Assembly (NCBI RefSeq): GCF_003319175.1
Contig: NZ_QOHK01000010.1
Location: forward strand, 35,414 to 99,413
DNA: 64,000 bases
Direction of reading: 5' to 3'
Source: Blastococcus sp. TF02-8
GTDB taxonomy: Bacteria; Actinomycetota; Actinomycetes; Mycobacteriales; Geodermatophilaceae
Under the pieces are notes generated by a model. It saw only the letters and a list, made by a program, of their open reading frames with translations. It had not been told where the DNA came from and ran no database searches. The number at the start of each line of letters is the position of its first letter. Position 1 is the stretch's first letter. The position numbers were made by a program, and so were the translations under genes. Shown here piece by piece: positions 35,756 through 44,100 of the stretch.

Positions 35756-36256
35756 TCAGGATCCCGTGGACCCGCGACGGCGGACCGGTGCCTCGGCCGA
35801 CCAGGGGAAGTCGACCCACCGGTCGGTGCGGCGCCACACGTAGTCGCAGCGCACGAGGGAGCCGGGTTTCTCGTAGACCACGGCGGTCCGCACGTCGGCC
35901 ACGTGACCGGCGCAGAAGTTCCGCACCAGGTCCAGCGTCTTCCCGGTGTCGGCCACGTCGTCGGCGACCAGGACGTCCGCGCCGGTCAGGTCCACCACGT
36001 CCAGCATGGGCGGGAGGACGACGGGCAGGTCCAGCCGCTGGTCCACGCCGGTGTAGAACTCGACGTTCATCACGAAGAGGTTCTTCACGTCCAGCGCGTA
36101 GCCCAGGGCGCCGCCCAGGAACACGCCGCCGCGGGCGATGCAGAGGACCAGGTCCGGTTCGAACCCGTCGTCGGCCACCTGCTGGGCCAGGTCGCGGGTG
36201 GCGAGCCCGAACGCGTCGTAGGTCAGCACCTCGCGGTCGTGGTCCACGGGGCGCAT
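35756..36256 (-). CDS. Purine-type phosphoribosyltransferase
   Basis: A 166-residue type I phosphoribosyltransferase. The PRPP loop is VLVADDVADTGKTL (about 95-108), and CIARGGVFLGGAL gives the pyrophosphate loop. Size and the flexible-loop segment EFYTG resemble xanthine/guanine or hypoxanthine phosphoribosyltransferases, which salvage a purine base with PRPP. ATG at 36256 gives MRPVDHDREVLTYDAF; the frame is open to 36355 but without a better start. The region to the divergent MEDS gene carries an inverted GAACAT/ATGTTC pair. Confidence 0.87.
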   Translation of the reverse strand: MRPVDHDREVLTYDAFGLATRDLAQQVADDGFEPDLVLCIARGGVFLGGALGYALDVKNLFVMNVEFYTGVDQRLDLPVVLPPMLDVVDLTGADVLVADDVADTGKTLDLVRNFCAGHVADVRTAVVYEKPGSLVRCDYVWRRTDRWVDFPWSAEAPVRRRGSTGS

Positions 36257-36333
36257 GGTGCACGTGAAACATCGCGGACGGGAGTCGCGGCTGCGTCGTC
36301 CCCGTTGCGCGGGGCCGGTGGGCGAACCCCGGC

Positions 36334-36353
36334 GAACATGTCCCACAATGTTC
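36334..36353. promoter_or_regulatory. Inverted repeat GAACAT-N8-ATGTTC, possible operator
   Basis: GAACAT at 36334-36339 and ATGTTC at 36348-36353 form a perfect 6-bp inverted repeat with an 8-bp spacer in the divergent region between the phosphoribosyltransferase and the MEDS-HATPase gene. It stands out in a GC-rich background because the arms are AT-rich. The protein that would bind it is unknown. Confidence 0.4.
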
Positions 36354-36399
36354 AACCAGTCGGCCGGGAATGCTGCGGCCAGCAGGATCTGAGGGCGAC

Positions 36400-37392
36400 A
36401 TGGCTGAACCGACGGACCCGGGCCCGGTGCTCGACCGTCGCGGTGCGCCCGGCTGCTCGGGGCACGCGCACACGGCGCTGATCGCCCGTTCGGACGAGGA
36501 GCTGGTAGCCGGCGTCGTCCCCTACGTCGAGGAAGGGCTGCGCGCCGGTGACACGGTGCTGCTCTGCCTCCCTCCCGACACGCACGGCCTGGTCACCTCC
36601 GCCCTCGGCGAGCGTGCCTCGGCCGTGGAGAGCGACTCCCGCATCTGCCTCCTGGGCGCCCGGGTGGCCGACGCGATGGGCGTGACCCGGGAGTGGATCA
36701 CCCGTGCCGCCGGCTCCGGCTCCGGCCGGCTCCGGATCGCGGGCCAGGTGCAGTTCGGTGCCGAACCCCGCAGCTGGCGGGAGGGCCTCCGGTACGAGGC
36801 GGCGGCGAACCGGATCCTGGCCGACGATCCGGTGTCCGCGCTGTGCCTGTTCGACCGGCGTGCCCTCCCGGCCGAGGTGCTGGGTGGCGTCCCCGCCACG
36901 CACCCCGAGCTCCTCGTGGGCGGTCAGCTCGTGCCGAGCAGCGCCTTCGCGGACCAGCGCGAGTTCGCCCTGCGCCTACCCCTGCCGCGCGAACCGCTCG
37001 AGGACGCGGGCCCCGTCTTCGCCGCTACCGACTCGCCGTCGCTGGCGTCGCTGCGGGGTGAGCTGCGCCGGGTCATCCACGAGCGCGTGCCCGATCCGGA
37101 CCAGGCAGAGGACCTGCACTTCGCCGCGAGCGAGGTCGCTTCCAACGCCTTCCGGCACGGATCGCGGCCGGTGTCGGCCCAGGTGTGGGTCGACGAGGAC
37201 CAGCTGATCTGCGCGATCACCGACAGCGGGCCCGGCTTCGACGACCCGTTCGCCGGCTTCCGTCCCGCCCATGGCGACGACCTGGCCCTCGGGGGCATGG
37301 GGTTGTGGCTGGCTCGCAAGCTGTGGGACCACGTCGACGCGCTGCCGCGGCGGCCCGGTGTGACGGTCCGGTTGAGCAGCCGCCTGCGCTGA
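36400..37392 (+). CDS. MEDS sensor fused to RsbW-like HATPase
   Basis: A 330-residue protein. The N-terminal part (about 20-170) resembles the MEDS/DcmR sensory domain (HTALIARSDEELVAGVVPYVEEGLRAGDTVLLCLP-like start, given here only as positions 23-57). The C-terminal part (about 220-330) is a GHKL ATPase with N-box EVASNAFRHGS, G1 ITDSGPGFDDP and G2 GGMGLWLARKLWDHV. This fusion is common in Actinobacteria and is thought to couple a small-molecule signal to an anti-sigma kinase. It is the third HATPase protein in the window. ATG at 36400. The partner sigma or STAS antagonist is not nearby. Confidence 0.88.
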   Translation: MAEPTDPGPVLDRRGAPGCSGHAHTALIARSDEELVAGVVPYVEEGLRAGDTVLLCLPPDTHGLVTSALGERASAVESDSRICLLGARVADAMGVTREWITRAAGSGSGRLRIAGQVQFGAEPRSWREGLRYEAAANRILADDPVSALCLFDRRALPAEVLGGVPATHPELLVGGQLVPSSAFADQREFALRLPLPREPLEDAGPVFAATDSPSLASLRGELRRVIHERVPDPDQAEDLHFAASEVASNAFRHGSRPVSAQVWVDEDQLICAITDSGPGFDDPFAGFRPAHGDDLALGGMGLWLARKLWDHVDALPRRPGVTVRLSSRLR

Positions 37393-37403
37393 CCCGGGGC
37401 GGC

Positions 37404-39245
37404 TCAGGCGAGCACGGACTCCGTGGCGTCGAGCAGCGCGCGGCTGTTCTTGCCCGTCCGCTTCGCCCGGTACATGGCGGTGTCGGCCCGGTGGAGCAGC
37501 CGGTCTGGGGTGCATCCCGGGTCGGCGAGCGCGCCGCCGATGCTCGCGGTGACCGTCACCGTGTGGCCGGCGACCTGCACCGGCAGTCGCATGGCGGCGA
37601 GCAGCCGATCGGCGACCTCACGCAGCCGGTCGGCGTCGGCCTCGGCCAGCAGGAGCGCGAACTCGTCCCCGCCGAGCCGGGCGACGACGTCGTCGCCCCG
37701 GACGTCGGCCGACAGCCGGGCCGCGACGGCGAGCAGCAGCTCGTCGCCGGCGGCGTGGCCGAGGGTGTCGTTGACCGCCTTGAAGTCGTCGACGTCGACG
37801 AACAGCACCGCCGGGGGTGAGCCGGCGCCGATGTCGCCGGTGGCCGCCGCCAGTCGCTCGTTGAAGGCGGTGCGGTTCAGCAGACCGGTGAGCGGGTCGG
37901 TGCGGGCCTGGCGGCGCAGCTCGTCCTCGAACAGCTTGCGGTCGGTGACCTCGCGGAAGTTGACCACCCAGCCCTCGATGCCGAGGGCGTCGACGCGGCC
38001 GCTGATGCGCATCTCCACCCAGCGCGTGCCGCCCGAGCTGTGCTGCACGCGGATGTCGGTGTCGACGACGCCCGAGTTCGCATCCCCCGACCGGCCGGCG
38101 GCGGCGACGGCGGCGCGCAGCCGGGGCTGGTCGCGGGGGTCGGCCAGCGAGATGGCGTCCCGGCCGAGGTAGTCCGCCGGCGGCCGGCCGAGCAGCGACT
38201 GGACCGCCGGGCTCATGTAGGCGATGGTGCCGGCCGCGTCGACGATCGTGATGACGTCGGCGGCGTTCTCGAGCAGGATCTGCAGCCGTGCCTCGCTGGC
38301 GGCCAGTGCGGCGCTGGTGCGCTCGCGCTCGCGGTTCAGGGCGAAGAGCCGCCACAGCGCCAGGCCGGTGAGCAGCGAGCTGCCGGCCCCGAGCACGTAG
38401 CCGATTCCGCCGTGGCCCATCGTCCAGAGGACCAGCAGAGCCGGACTGACCAGCAGCGCTGCGCTCACGCTGATGACCCGGCCGGACGTGGCCTCCTGGT
38501 CCGAGGCGGTGGCCTGGCCCATGGTCGCGACGGCGGGGTGGCGGCCGGCCAGGACCAGGGCCGCGACGGACAGCAGCGGCAGGGGGTCGAGCAGTGCGGA
38601 GCCGCGCAGGGTGGCGCCGGTGAGGATGGTGCCGCCGTAGCCGACGACCGCCAGGGCGGCCGCAGCGAACAGGGCCGTGGTAGTGACCGACCGGCCGCGC
38701 GACAGGGCCAGTGGGACGCAGACGACGAGCAGGACCGCGGTGAGCAGCGGGGTGCCGATGCCCACCTCGATCAGGTCCACCGACATCGAGTGCTCGTCGC
38801 CGCGCACGGCGAGCACGGCGAGCCCGGCGGCGAGCAGGAGCGTGGCGGTGTCGATCCAGGCCGCCCGGTCGCGCCGACGCCGGCGGCGGCGTACGACCCC
38901 CAGGGCGCCGACGACGAACGCCGCGTAGGCGGCGACGTCGAGAGCGGACTCCAGCGGGGTGGTGACGGGGGTGGCCACCCCGGCCAGCGAGAAGACGTCG
39001 GCGACGCAGCTCAGGGCGAAGAAGACCAGGCCCAGGCCGAGACCGGCCCACGCGACGACCAGCTCGGTGCGGTGGCGGCGCAGCGCGACCAGCACGGCGG
39101 CGAGGCCGAGGGCGAACAGCGGGATCTCCGCGGCGGGCCGCCAGGGGCCGTCGGGGACCAGGGTGACGATCAGCGCGACGACCAGCACCGCCACCGCCGC
39201 GTGCCGCCACGCGGCGCGGGCGGTCGGGGCGGGGGAGCCGGTCAC
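37404..39245 (-). CDS. Multi-span membrane PAS-GGDEF diguanylate cyclase
   Basis: A 613-residue protein. The first 310 residues contain about nine to ten hydrophobic helices, forming a large membrane sensor of no recognised MASE type. It is followed by a PAS domain (about 320-440, ILLENAADVITIVDAAGTIAY) and GGDEF (about 445-600). The catalytic motif GGDEF is exact (from about 525), with an RxxD inhibitory site (RGDD) five residues upstream, so this is the most convincing active cyclase of the window. GTG at 39245. It converges on the MEDS gene with 11 bp between stops. Confidence 0.92.
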   Translation of the reverse strand: MTGSPAPTARAAWRHAAVAVLVVALIVTLVPDGPWRPAAEIPLFALGLAAVLVALRRHRTELVVAWAGLGLGLVFFALSCVADVFSLAGVATPVTTPLESALDVAAYAAFVVGALGVVRRRRRRRDRAAWIDTATLLLAAGLAVLAVRGDEHSMSVDLIEVGIGTPLLTAVLLVVCVPLALSRGRSVTTTALFAAAALAVVGYGGTILTGATLRGSALLDPLPLLSVAALVLAGRHPAVATMGQATASDQEATSGRVISVSAALLVSPALLVLWTMGHGGIGYVLGAGSSLLTGLALWRLFALNRERERTSAALAASEARLQILLENAADVITIVDAAGTIAYMSPAVQSLLGRPPADYLGRDAISLADPRDQPRLRAAVAAAGRSGDANSGVVDTDIRVQHSSGGTRWVEMRISGRVDALGIEGWVVNFREVTDRKLFEDELRRQARTDPLTGLLNRTAFNERLAAATGDIGAGSPPAVLFVDVDDFKAVNDTLGHAAGDELLLAVAARLSADVRGDDVVARLGGDEFALLLAEADADRLREVADRLLAAMRLPVQVAGHTVTVTASIGGALADPGCTPDRLLHRADTAMYRAKRTGKNSRALLDATESVLA

Positions 39246-39309
39246 GCCACCCCATCGTCACGTCCTCCGCGGTCCTTGACAGTTTTCTCCCCCGACCGGG
39301 GTGCGTCGC

Positions 39310-40323
39310 TCAGACCATCGGAGGCAGATCCGAGACGCGGAGGTCCGGACGAGTGCGCACGAACCGCAGCGGGTGCCGGAACACGCCGGCCTGCAGCGCG
39401 GCGTCGGCGCTCACCTCCACGACGACCACGGGGTCGACGCGGGTCAGCGGGACCGCCAACCGGCTCCCGCCGAAGCGACCCGTGCCGATCCGGTCCGGCC
39501 ACGGGTGGTCGTCGGCGGCCGGCCGCAGGACCGCGGCGAGCTCGGCCGACTGCTGGGGCGTCAGCGGGCTGGTCCGGCCGACGACGACGAGCTCACCGTT
39601 CCGGTACCGCCCGGCCACCAGCTGGCTCGGGCGGTCGATGGGACCGATCACCCCGCCGGCGAGGACCTCGGTGGTCTCCCAGCTCTTCACCTTGAGCCAG
39701 TCGCGCCGCCCGGGGGCGTAGCGGGTGGCCGCGCCCTTCACCACGAGCCCCTCGATGCCGGCGGGGCGGAAGTCGGCGAACCACTGCTCGGCCTCGGCCA
39801 GGTCGGCGGTCATCGGGGAGAGCTGCATGGGTGGAGCCCAGCGCCCGGCGAGGTCCTCCAGCGCCGCCCGCCGGCGGGTGAAGGTGCGCCCGCGCAGGTC
39901 CTCGCCGCCGGCGGCGAGCAGGTCGAAGGCGACGTAGGAGGCCGGGGCCGCGCCCACCTGGGCCGCGATGCGGCCGGGGGCGCTGACCATCCGGCGCTGG
40001 AGGAGCCCGAAGTCCAGCCGTTCGCCGTTCCAGATGACCACCTCGCCGTCGACGACCGATCCGGCCGGGATCTGCGCGAGCGCTGCGGCGGCGACGTCGG
40101 GGAAGCGGTCGGTGAGGTCGCGCCCCTGCTTGGACCACAGCCGGGTGGAGCTCCGCTCCCGGACGATCACCAGCCGGTAGCCGTCCCACTTGGGCTCGTA
40201 GCGGCACCCACCGCTCAGCGCGGCCGGCCGTGGGATGGCGCGCACCGGCTTCGCCAGCTGCACCGCGACCGGGCCGGCGAGCTCCGGTGGCAGCGCGGGC
40301 AGGCCGGGGGCGGACAGGGGCAC
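39310..40323 (-). CDS. ligC: ATP-dependent DNA ligase, LigC type
   Basis: A 337-residue ligase. The adenylation motif is EPKWDGYRL with the nucleophile Lys at 45; later motifs include VDGEVVIWNG, VAFDLLAAGG, GIEGLVVKGAATRY and WLKVKSW. An OB-fold follows to the end. Length and lack of extra domains match LigC, the minimal ATP ligase that accompanies Ku/LigD or base-excision repair in Actinobacteria. GTG at 40323. No Ku, LigD polymerase or LigD nuclease gene is beside it. The next gene is an unrelated transporter 70 bp upstream. Confidence 0.9.
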   Translation of the reverse strand: MPLSAPGLPALPPELAGPVAVQLAKPVRAIPRPAALSGGCRYEPKWDGYRLVIVRERSSTRLWSKQGRDLTDRFPDVAAAALAQIPAGSVVDGEVVIWNGERLDFGLLQRRMVSAPGRIAAQVGAAPASYVAFDLLAAGGEDLRGRTFTRRRAALEDLAGRWAPPMQLSPMTADLAEAEQWFADFRPAGIEGLVVKGAATRYAPGRRDWLKVKSWETTEVLAGGVIGPIDRPSQLVAGRYRNGELVVVGRTSPLTPQQSAELAAVLRPAADDHPWPDRIGTGRFGGSRLAVPLTRVDPVVVVEVSADAALQAGVFRHPLRFVRTRPDLRVSDLPPMV

Positions 40324-40393
40324 CCGGACAGCCTGCCGACCCGGCGGCCGCGGCGCACGCCGGCCGCATCGGCTCACACCCGATCGGGTCCGG

Positions 40394-41950
40394 TCAGTCG
40401 AGCTGCCCGGTGTGCCGCTCGAACCGGTCGGCGGAGTGGCCCTCGAGGCCGACGATCGTCGCCGTCTTCCCACGGGCCGCGTACTTGTGGGTGATCGCGT
40501 CCAGCACCGCCACGGTGGAGGCGTCCCAGACGTGCGCATCGGAGAGGTCGACCACCACCTCCGCGGGGTCGTCGGCGTAGGAGAACTGGTGCACCAGGTC
40601 GTTGCTGGAGGCGAAGAAGAGGGCGCCGTGCACCGCGTAGACCGGGCGGCCGTGCTCGTCGGTGGAGCGGGTCACGGTGACCAGGTGGGCGACCCGGCGG
40701 GCGAAGAGCACGCACGCGGCGACCACACCCACCCCCACGCCCAGGGCCAGGTTGCGGGTGACCAGCGTGACCACGACGGTCGCGACCATCACGGCGGTCT
40801 CGCTGCGCGGCATCCGCGGCAGCGTGCGGACGCTGTGCCAGTCGAACGTGGTGAGCGCGACGAGGACCATGACGGCGACGAGGGCGGCCATCGGGATGGC
40901 CGCGACCACGTCGCCCAGCAGGACGGCGAGGACCACGAGCAGCGTGCCGGCGAGGAAGGTCGACAGCCGGGTCCGACCGCCGGACCGGACGTTGATCATC
41001 GTCTGGCCGATCATCGCGCAGCCGCCCATGCCCCCGAAGAAGCCCGTGACGACGTTCGCCGCGCCCAGACCCCAGGACTCGCGGGTCTTGTCCGAGGGGG
41101 TGTCGGTGAGGTCGTCGACCAGCTTCGCCGTCATCAGCGACTCCATCAGCCCGACGAAGGCGAGCCCGAGGGCGTAGGGCCCGATGATGCGCAGCGTCTC
41201 CCAGGTGAACGGCACGTCGGGGACGGCGAGGGCGGGGAGCCCGTCGGGCAGCGCCCCCTGGTCGCCGACGTCGGGGACGTCGACGCCGCCGACGACGGTG
41301 ACGAGGGTCAGGACGGCGATGGCGACCAGTGGCGCGGGGACCGCCGTCGTCCACCGGGGGACGAGCTGGATGATCAGCAGGCCACCGGCCACCATGGGGT
41401 AGACCGGCCAGGGGACACCGACGAGCTGGGGCAGCTGGGCGCTGAGGATCAGCACGGCCAGTGCGTTGACGAAGCCGACCATCACGCTGCGCGGGACGAA
41501 GCGCATGAGCCGGGCGATGCCGGCGGCGGCCAGCAGCATCTGCGCCAGACCACCGAGGACGACGGCCGCGACGAGGTACTCGACGCCGTGCTCCTGGACC
41601 AGCGGGGCGATGACGACGGCGGTGGCACCGGCGGCCGCCGTGATCATGCCGGGCCGGCCACCGGTGAACGCGATGACGACGGACATCGTGAGCGAGGTGA
41701 ACAGCCCCACCCGCGGGTCGACACCGGCGAGCACGGAGAAGCTGATCACCTCGGGGATCAGCGCGAGGGCGACGACGAGGCCGGCGAGGACCTCCGTGCG
41801 GACGAGGCGCGGCGTCAGCCAGGCGGGCCGGGTCCGGCGCGGGGGCAGCAGCGGGGAGATGGTCGCGTCCTTGTCGGCTGGGGCGGTCGCTCGAGTCTGC
41901 GGGAGCAACACGGCTTGCCGGGGAGCTCGGGAAGGTGCGTGCTTGGTCAC
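40394..41950 (-). CDS. SulP-family anion transporter with STAS domain
   Basis: A 518-residue SLC26/SulP protein: a 40-residue basic N-terminus, about 12-14 hydrophobic helices (starting EVLAGLVVALALIPEVISFS), and a C-terminal STAS domain (about 410-510, EVVVDLSDAHVWDASTVAVLD). Bacterial SulP transporters carry sulfate, bicarbonate or dicarboxylates, so the substrate is open. GTG at 41950. The divergent DUF1992 gene starts only 25 bp away, so the two share a very small promoter region. Confidence 0.92.
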   Translation of the reverse strand: MTKHAPSRAPRQAVLLPQTRATAPADKDATISPLLPPRRTRPAWLTPRLVRTEVLAGLVVALALIPEVISFSVLAGVDPRVGLFTSLTMSVVIAFTGGRPGMITAAAGATAVVIAPLVQEHGVEYLVAAVVLGGLAQMLLAAAGIARLMRFVPRSVMVGFVNALAVLILSAQLPQLVGVPWPVYPMVAGGLLIIQLVPRWTTAVPAPLVAIAVLTLVTVVGGVDVPDVGDQGALPDGLPALAVPDVPFTWETLRIIGPYALGLAFVGLMESLMTAKLVDDLTDTPSDKTRESWGLGAANVVTGFFGGMGGCAMIGQTMINVRSGGRTRLSTFLAGTLLVVLAVLLGDVVAAIPMAALVAVMVLVALTTFDWHSVRTLPRMPRSETAVMVATVVVTLVTRNLALGVGVGVVAACVLFARRVAHLVTVTRSTDEHGRPVYAVHGALFFASSNDLVHQFSYADDPAEVVVDLSDAHVWDASTVAVLDAITHKYAARGKTATIVGLEGHSADRFERHTGQLD

Positions 41951-41975
41951 GCCCGGGGCGGGGAACGGTGGAGTC

Positions 41976-42485
41976 GTGACCGAGCGGAAGCCTCCAGGGG
42001 TCTCCTTCGAGACCTGGGTGGAGACGCAGATCGCCCGGGCTGCGGAGCGCGGGGACTTCGAGGGCCTGCCCGGCGCCGGTCACCCCCTGCCCCGGCGGGA
42101 CCGGGACGAGACGGCCTACGACTGGGCCGTCGCCAAGGCGCGGCGGGAGGGCGTGGACACCGCCGCGATGCTGCCTCCGGGGCTGGCCCTGCGCCGCGAG
42201 CGCGACGAACTGCCCGGGCGGGTGGCGCGGCTGGCGTCGGAGGCGGAGGTGCGCGCGGTCGCCGAGGACTACAACGCCCGGGTGGAGGCCTTCTGGCGGC
42301 AGCCCCAGGAGAGCCGGTGGTCACCCGTGCCGGGGCTCGCCGATGCGGAGGCGCTGCTGTCGGGCTGGCGCCGGGCGCATCCGCCGGTGCTGCCCTCGCC
42401 GACCCCGGAGGTGGTGGAGGTGCGCACGCGGCGCCGGTTCGCCCGCTTGTCCGCCCGATTCCGCAGGCGACGTGGCGATCAGTAG
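41976..42485 (+). CDS. DUF1992 (DnaJ-homologue subfamily C member 28-like) protein
   Basis: A 169-residue protein with the DUF1992 pattern near the start (FETWVETQIARAAERGDFEGLPGAGHPLP), whose FxxLxGxGxPL core marks the family. The rest is helical and basic, ending in RRRFARLSARFRRRRGD. No J domain is present despite the family name. Function is unknown. Its stop overlaps the convergent small membrane protein gene by 7 bp. Confidence 0.85.
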   Translation: MTERKPPGVSFETWVETQIARAAERGDFEGLPGAGHPLPRRDRDETAYDWAVAKARREGVDTAAMLPPGLALRRERDELPGRVARLASEAEVRAVAEDYNARVEAFWRQPQESRWSPVPGLADAEALLSGWRRAHPPVLPSPTPEVVEVRTRRRFARLSARFRRRRGDQ

Positions 42486-42832
42486 GAGGCGGCGGCCACC
42501 GCCGAGGTGAGGACGAACAGCGCGACCGCCAGCGGGCCGAGCGCGATCGCCGCCCGGCGCACGGCGGGCCGCCGCACGCCCCGGGTCGCGAGCAGCGCGA
42601 GAGCAGCACCGGCCAGGAGCAGCACGCCCTGCACGATCCAGCCGCCGGTGAGCCAGCCGTTCGCGGTGGCGCACGGCGAGCACCCGGTGGAGGTGCAGTC
42701 GAAGGTGTTCGTGCAGTCGGTCATCGTCCCGAAGCCGGCGCCGAAGCTGCCGAGCGTGGCCAGGAGCAGCACGATGCCCAGGGAGATCCGCAGCGGCGTC
42801 CGGGCCGACGTGGCGTCGGGCGTGCGGCTCAT
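42479..42832 (-). CDS. Small three-span membrane protein with cysteine pairs
   Basis: A 117-residue protein with helices at about 14-34, 60-82 and 92-114. The loop after the first helix contains TDCTNTFDCTSTGCSPC, four Cys in 16 residues, which would face the outside if the N-terminus is cytoplasmic and could form disulfides. No family was recognised. ATG at 42832. Convergent overlap with DUF1992 at the 3' ends. Confidence 0.7.
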   Translation of the reverse strand: MSRTPDATSARTPLRISLGIVLLLATLGSFGAGFGTMTDCTNTFDCTSTGCSPCATANGWLTGGWIVQGVLLLAGAALALLATRGVRRPAVRRAAIALGPLAVALFVLTSAVAAASY

Positions 42833-42968
42833 GCGCGCACTGTGGCAGAGCGGGCGCCGGGATCGGGTGCGTCGGGGCCTCGACTCCCCGGGAGGCCCCG
42901 ACCGACCCGATCTCGTGACGGGTCCCTCATCCGGGATCGATCGGGCGCGCGGCTTGGTTGCGCCCGGC

Positions 42969-44054
42969 ATGGACCTGTTCTCCCCCGTGCGCCTCGGCGA
43001 CCTGCACCTGGCCAACCGCGTCGTGATGGCGCCCCTCACCCGCATGCGGTCGGGCCGGGCCGGCGTGCCGCGCGACATCGTCGTCGAGCACTACGAGCAG
43101 CGGGCCGGCGCGGGTCTGATCATCACCGAGGGCACGTTCCCGAACGAGGAGTCCCGCGCCTTCGCCGGCCAGCCGGGGATCGTGACCGAGGAGCAGGCAG
43201 CGGGCTGGAAGCGGGTCGCCGACGCCGTGCACGAGCGCGGTGGGCGGATCGTCATGCAGGTCATGCACGGTGGTCGCGTCTCCCACACCGAGCTGACCGG
43301 CACCCGCGTCGTCGCCCCCAGTGCGATCGCCATCGACGGCGAGGTGCACGTCGGCGGCGGCGTCAAGAAGGCCTTCCCCGTCCCGCACGCACTGACCACC
43401 GAGGAGGCCCGCGCCACGCTCGGGGACTTCGTCACCGCCTCCGAGCGCGCCGTCGCCGCGGGCCTGGACGGCGTCGAGCTGCACGGCGCCAACGGCTACC
43501 TGCTGCACGAGTTCCTGTCGCCGGCGTCCAACCAGCGCGACGACGTCTACGGCGGCAGCCCGGAGAACCGCGCCCGCTTCGTCGCCGAGGTGGTGACGGC
43601 GGTGGCCGAGCGGGTCGGCGCCGGCAAGGTCGGGCTGCGCATCTCCCCCGAGCACAACATCCAGGGCGCCCTGGAGACCGATCGGGCCGACGTGCTGGCC
43701 ACCTACGGCGCGCTGCTCGACCAGCTGCGTCCCCTCGGCCTGGCCTACCTCAGCGTGCTGCACCGGGAACCCGCCGGCGATCTCGTGCAGGAGCTGCGCC
43801 GTCGCTTCGGCGGGCCGCTCATCGCCAACAGCGGTTTCGGCACCGTCACCACCCGCGAGGAGGCCGTGCGGCTCATCGACGACGCGCACGCCGACGCCGT
43901 GGCCGTGGGGCGGGCGTTGATCGCCAACCCCGACCTGGTGGAGCGGTGGCAGGGCGAGCACCCGGAGAACCAGCCCGACCCGGCGACGTTCTACGCCTCG
44001 GGGCCCGAGGGCTACACCGACTACCCGTTCCTCGCCGCCGCCGCCGACCGCTGA
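42969..44054 (+). CDS. Old yellow enzyme family NADH:flavin oxidoreductase
   Basis: A 361-residue OYE. The FMN barrel begins MDLFSPVRLGDLHLANRVVM. The substrate-binding HGAN pair is in GVELHGANGYLLHEFLSP, and NSGFGTVTTREEA binds the flavin phosphate. It probably reduces activated alkenes, nitroesters or other electrophiles with NAD(P)H, similar to NemA/xenobiotic reductases. ATG at 42969. It converges on the flavohemoglobin gene; a perfect hairpin separates them. Confidence 0.92.
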   Translation: MDLFSPVRLGDLHLANRVVMAPLTRMRSGRAGVPRDIVVEHYEQRAGAGLIITEGTFPNEESRAFAGQPGIVTEEQAAGWKRVADAVHERGGRIVMQVMHGGRVSHTELTGTRVVAPSAIAIDGEVHVGGGVKKAFPVPHALTTEEARATLGDFVTASERAVAAGLDGVELHGANGYLLHEFLSPASNQRDDVYGGSPENRARFVAEVVTAVAERVGAGKVGLRISPEHNIQGALETDRADVLATYGALLDQLRPLGLAYLSVLHREPAGDLVQELRRRFGGPLIANSGFGTVTTREEAVRLIDDAHADAVAVGRALIANPDLVERWQGEHPENQPDPATFYASGPEGYTDYPFLAAAADR

Positions 44055-44058
44055 GGAC

Positions 44059-44090
44059 GGCCGGGCCCGTCGTGCGCGACGGGCCCGGCC
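44059..44090. terminator. Perfect 14-bp hairpin between convergent genes
   Basis: Arms GGCCGGGCCCGTCG (44059-44072) and CGACGGGCCCGGCC (44077-44090) pair without mismatch around TGCG. It lies between the stops of the old yellow enzyme and flavohemoglobin genes, so it can terminate both transcripts. No U-tract. Confidence 0.85.
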
Positions 44091-44100
44091 CGGTACCGGC

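Noticed and set aside
36334..36353. LexA box reading of the GAACAT/ATGTTC repeat
   Set aside because: SOS boxes have a much shorter spacer (GAAC-N4/8-GTTC forms); here GAAC and GTTC are 12 bases apart, so only a generic operator is proposed.
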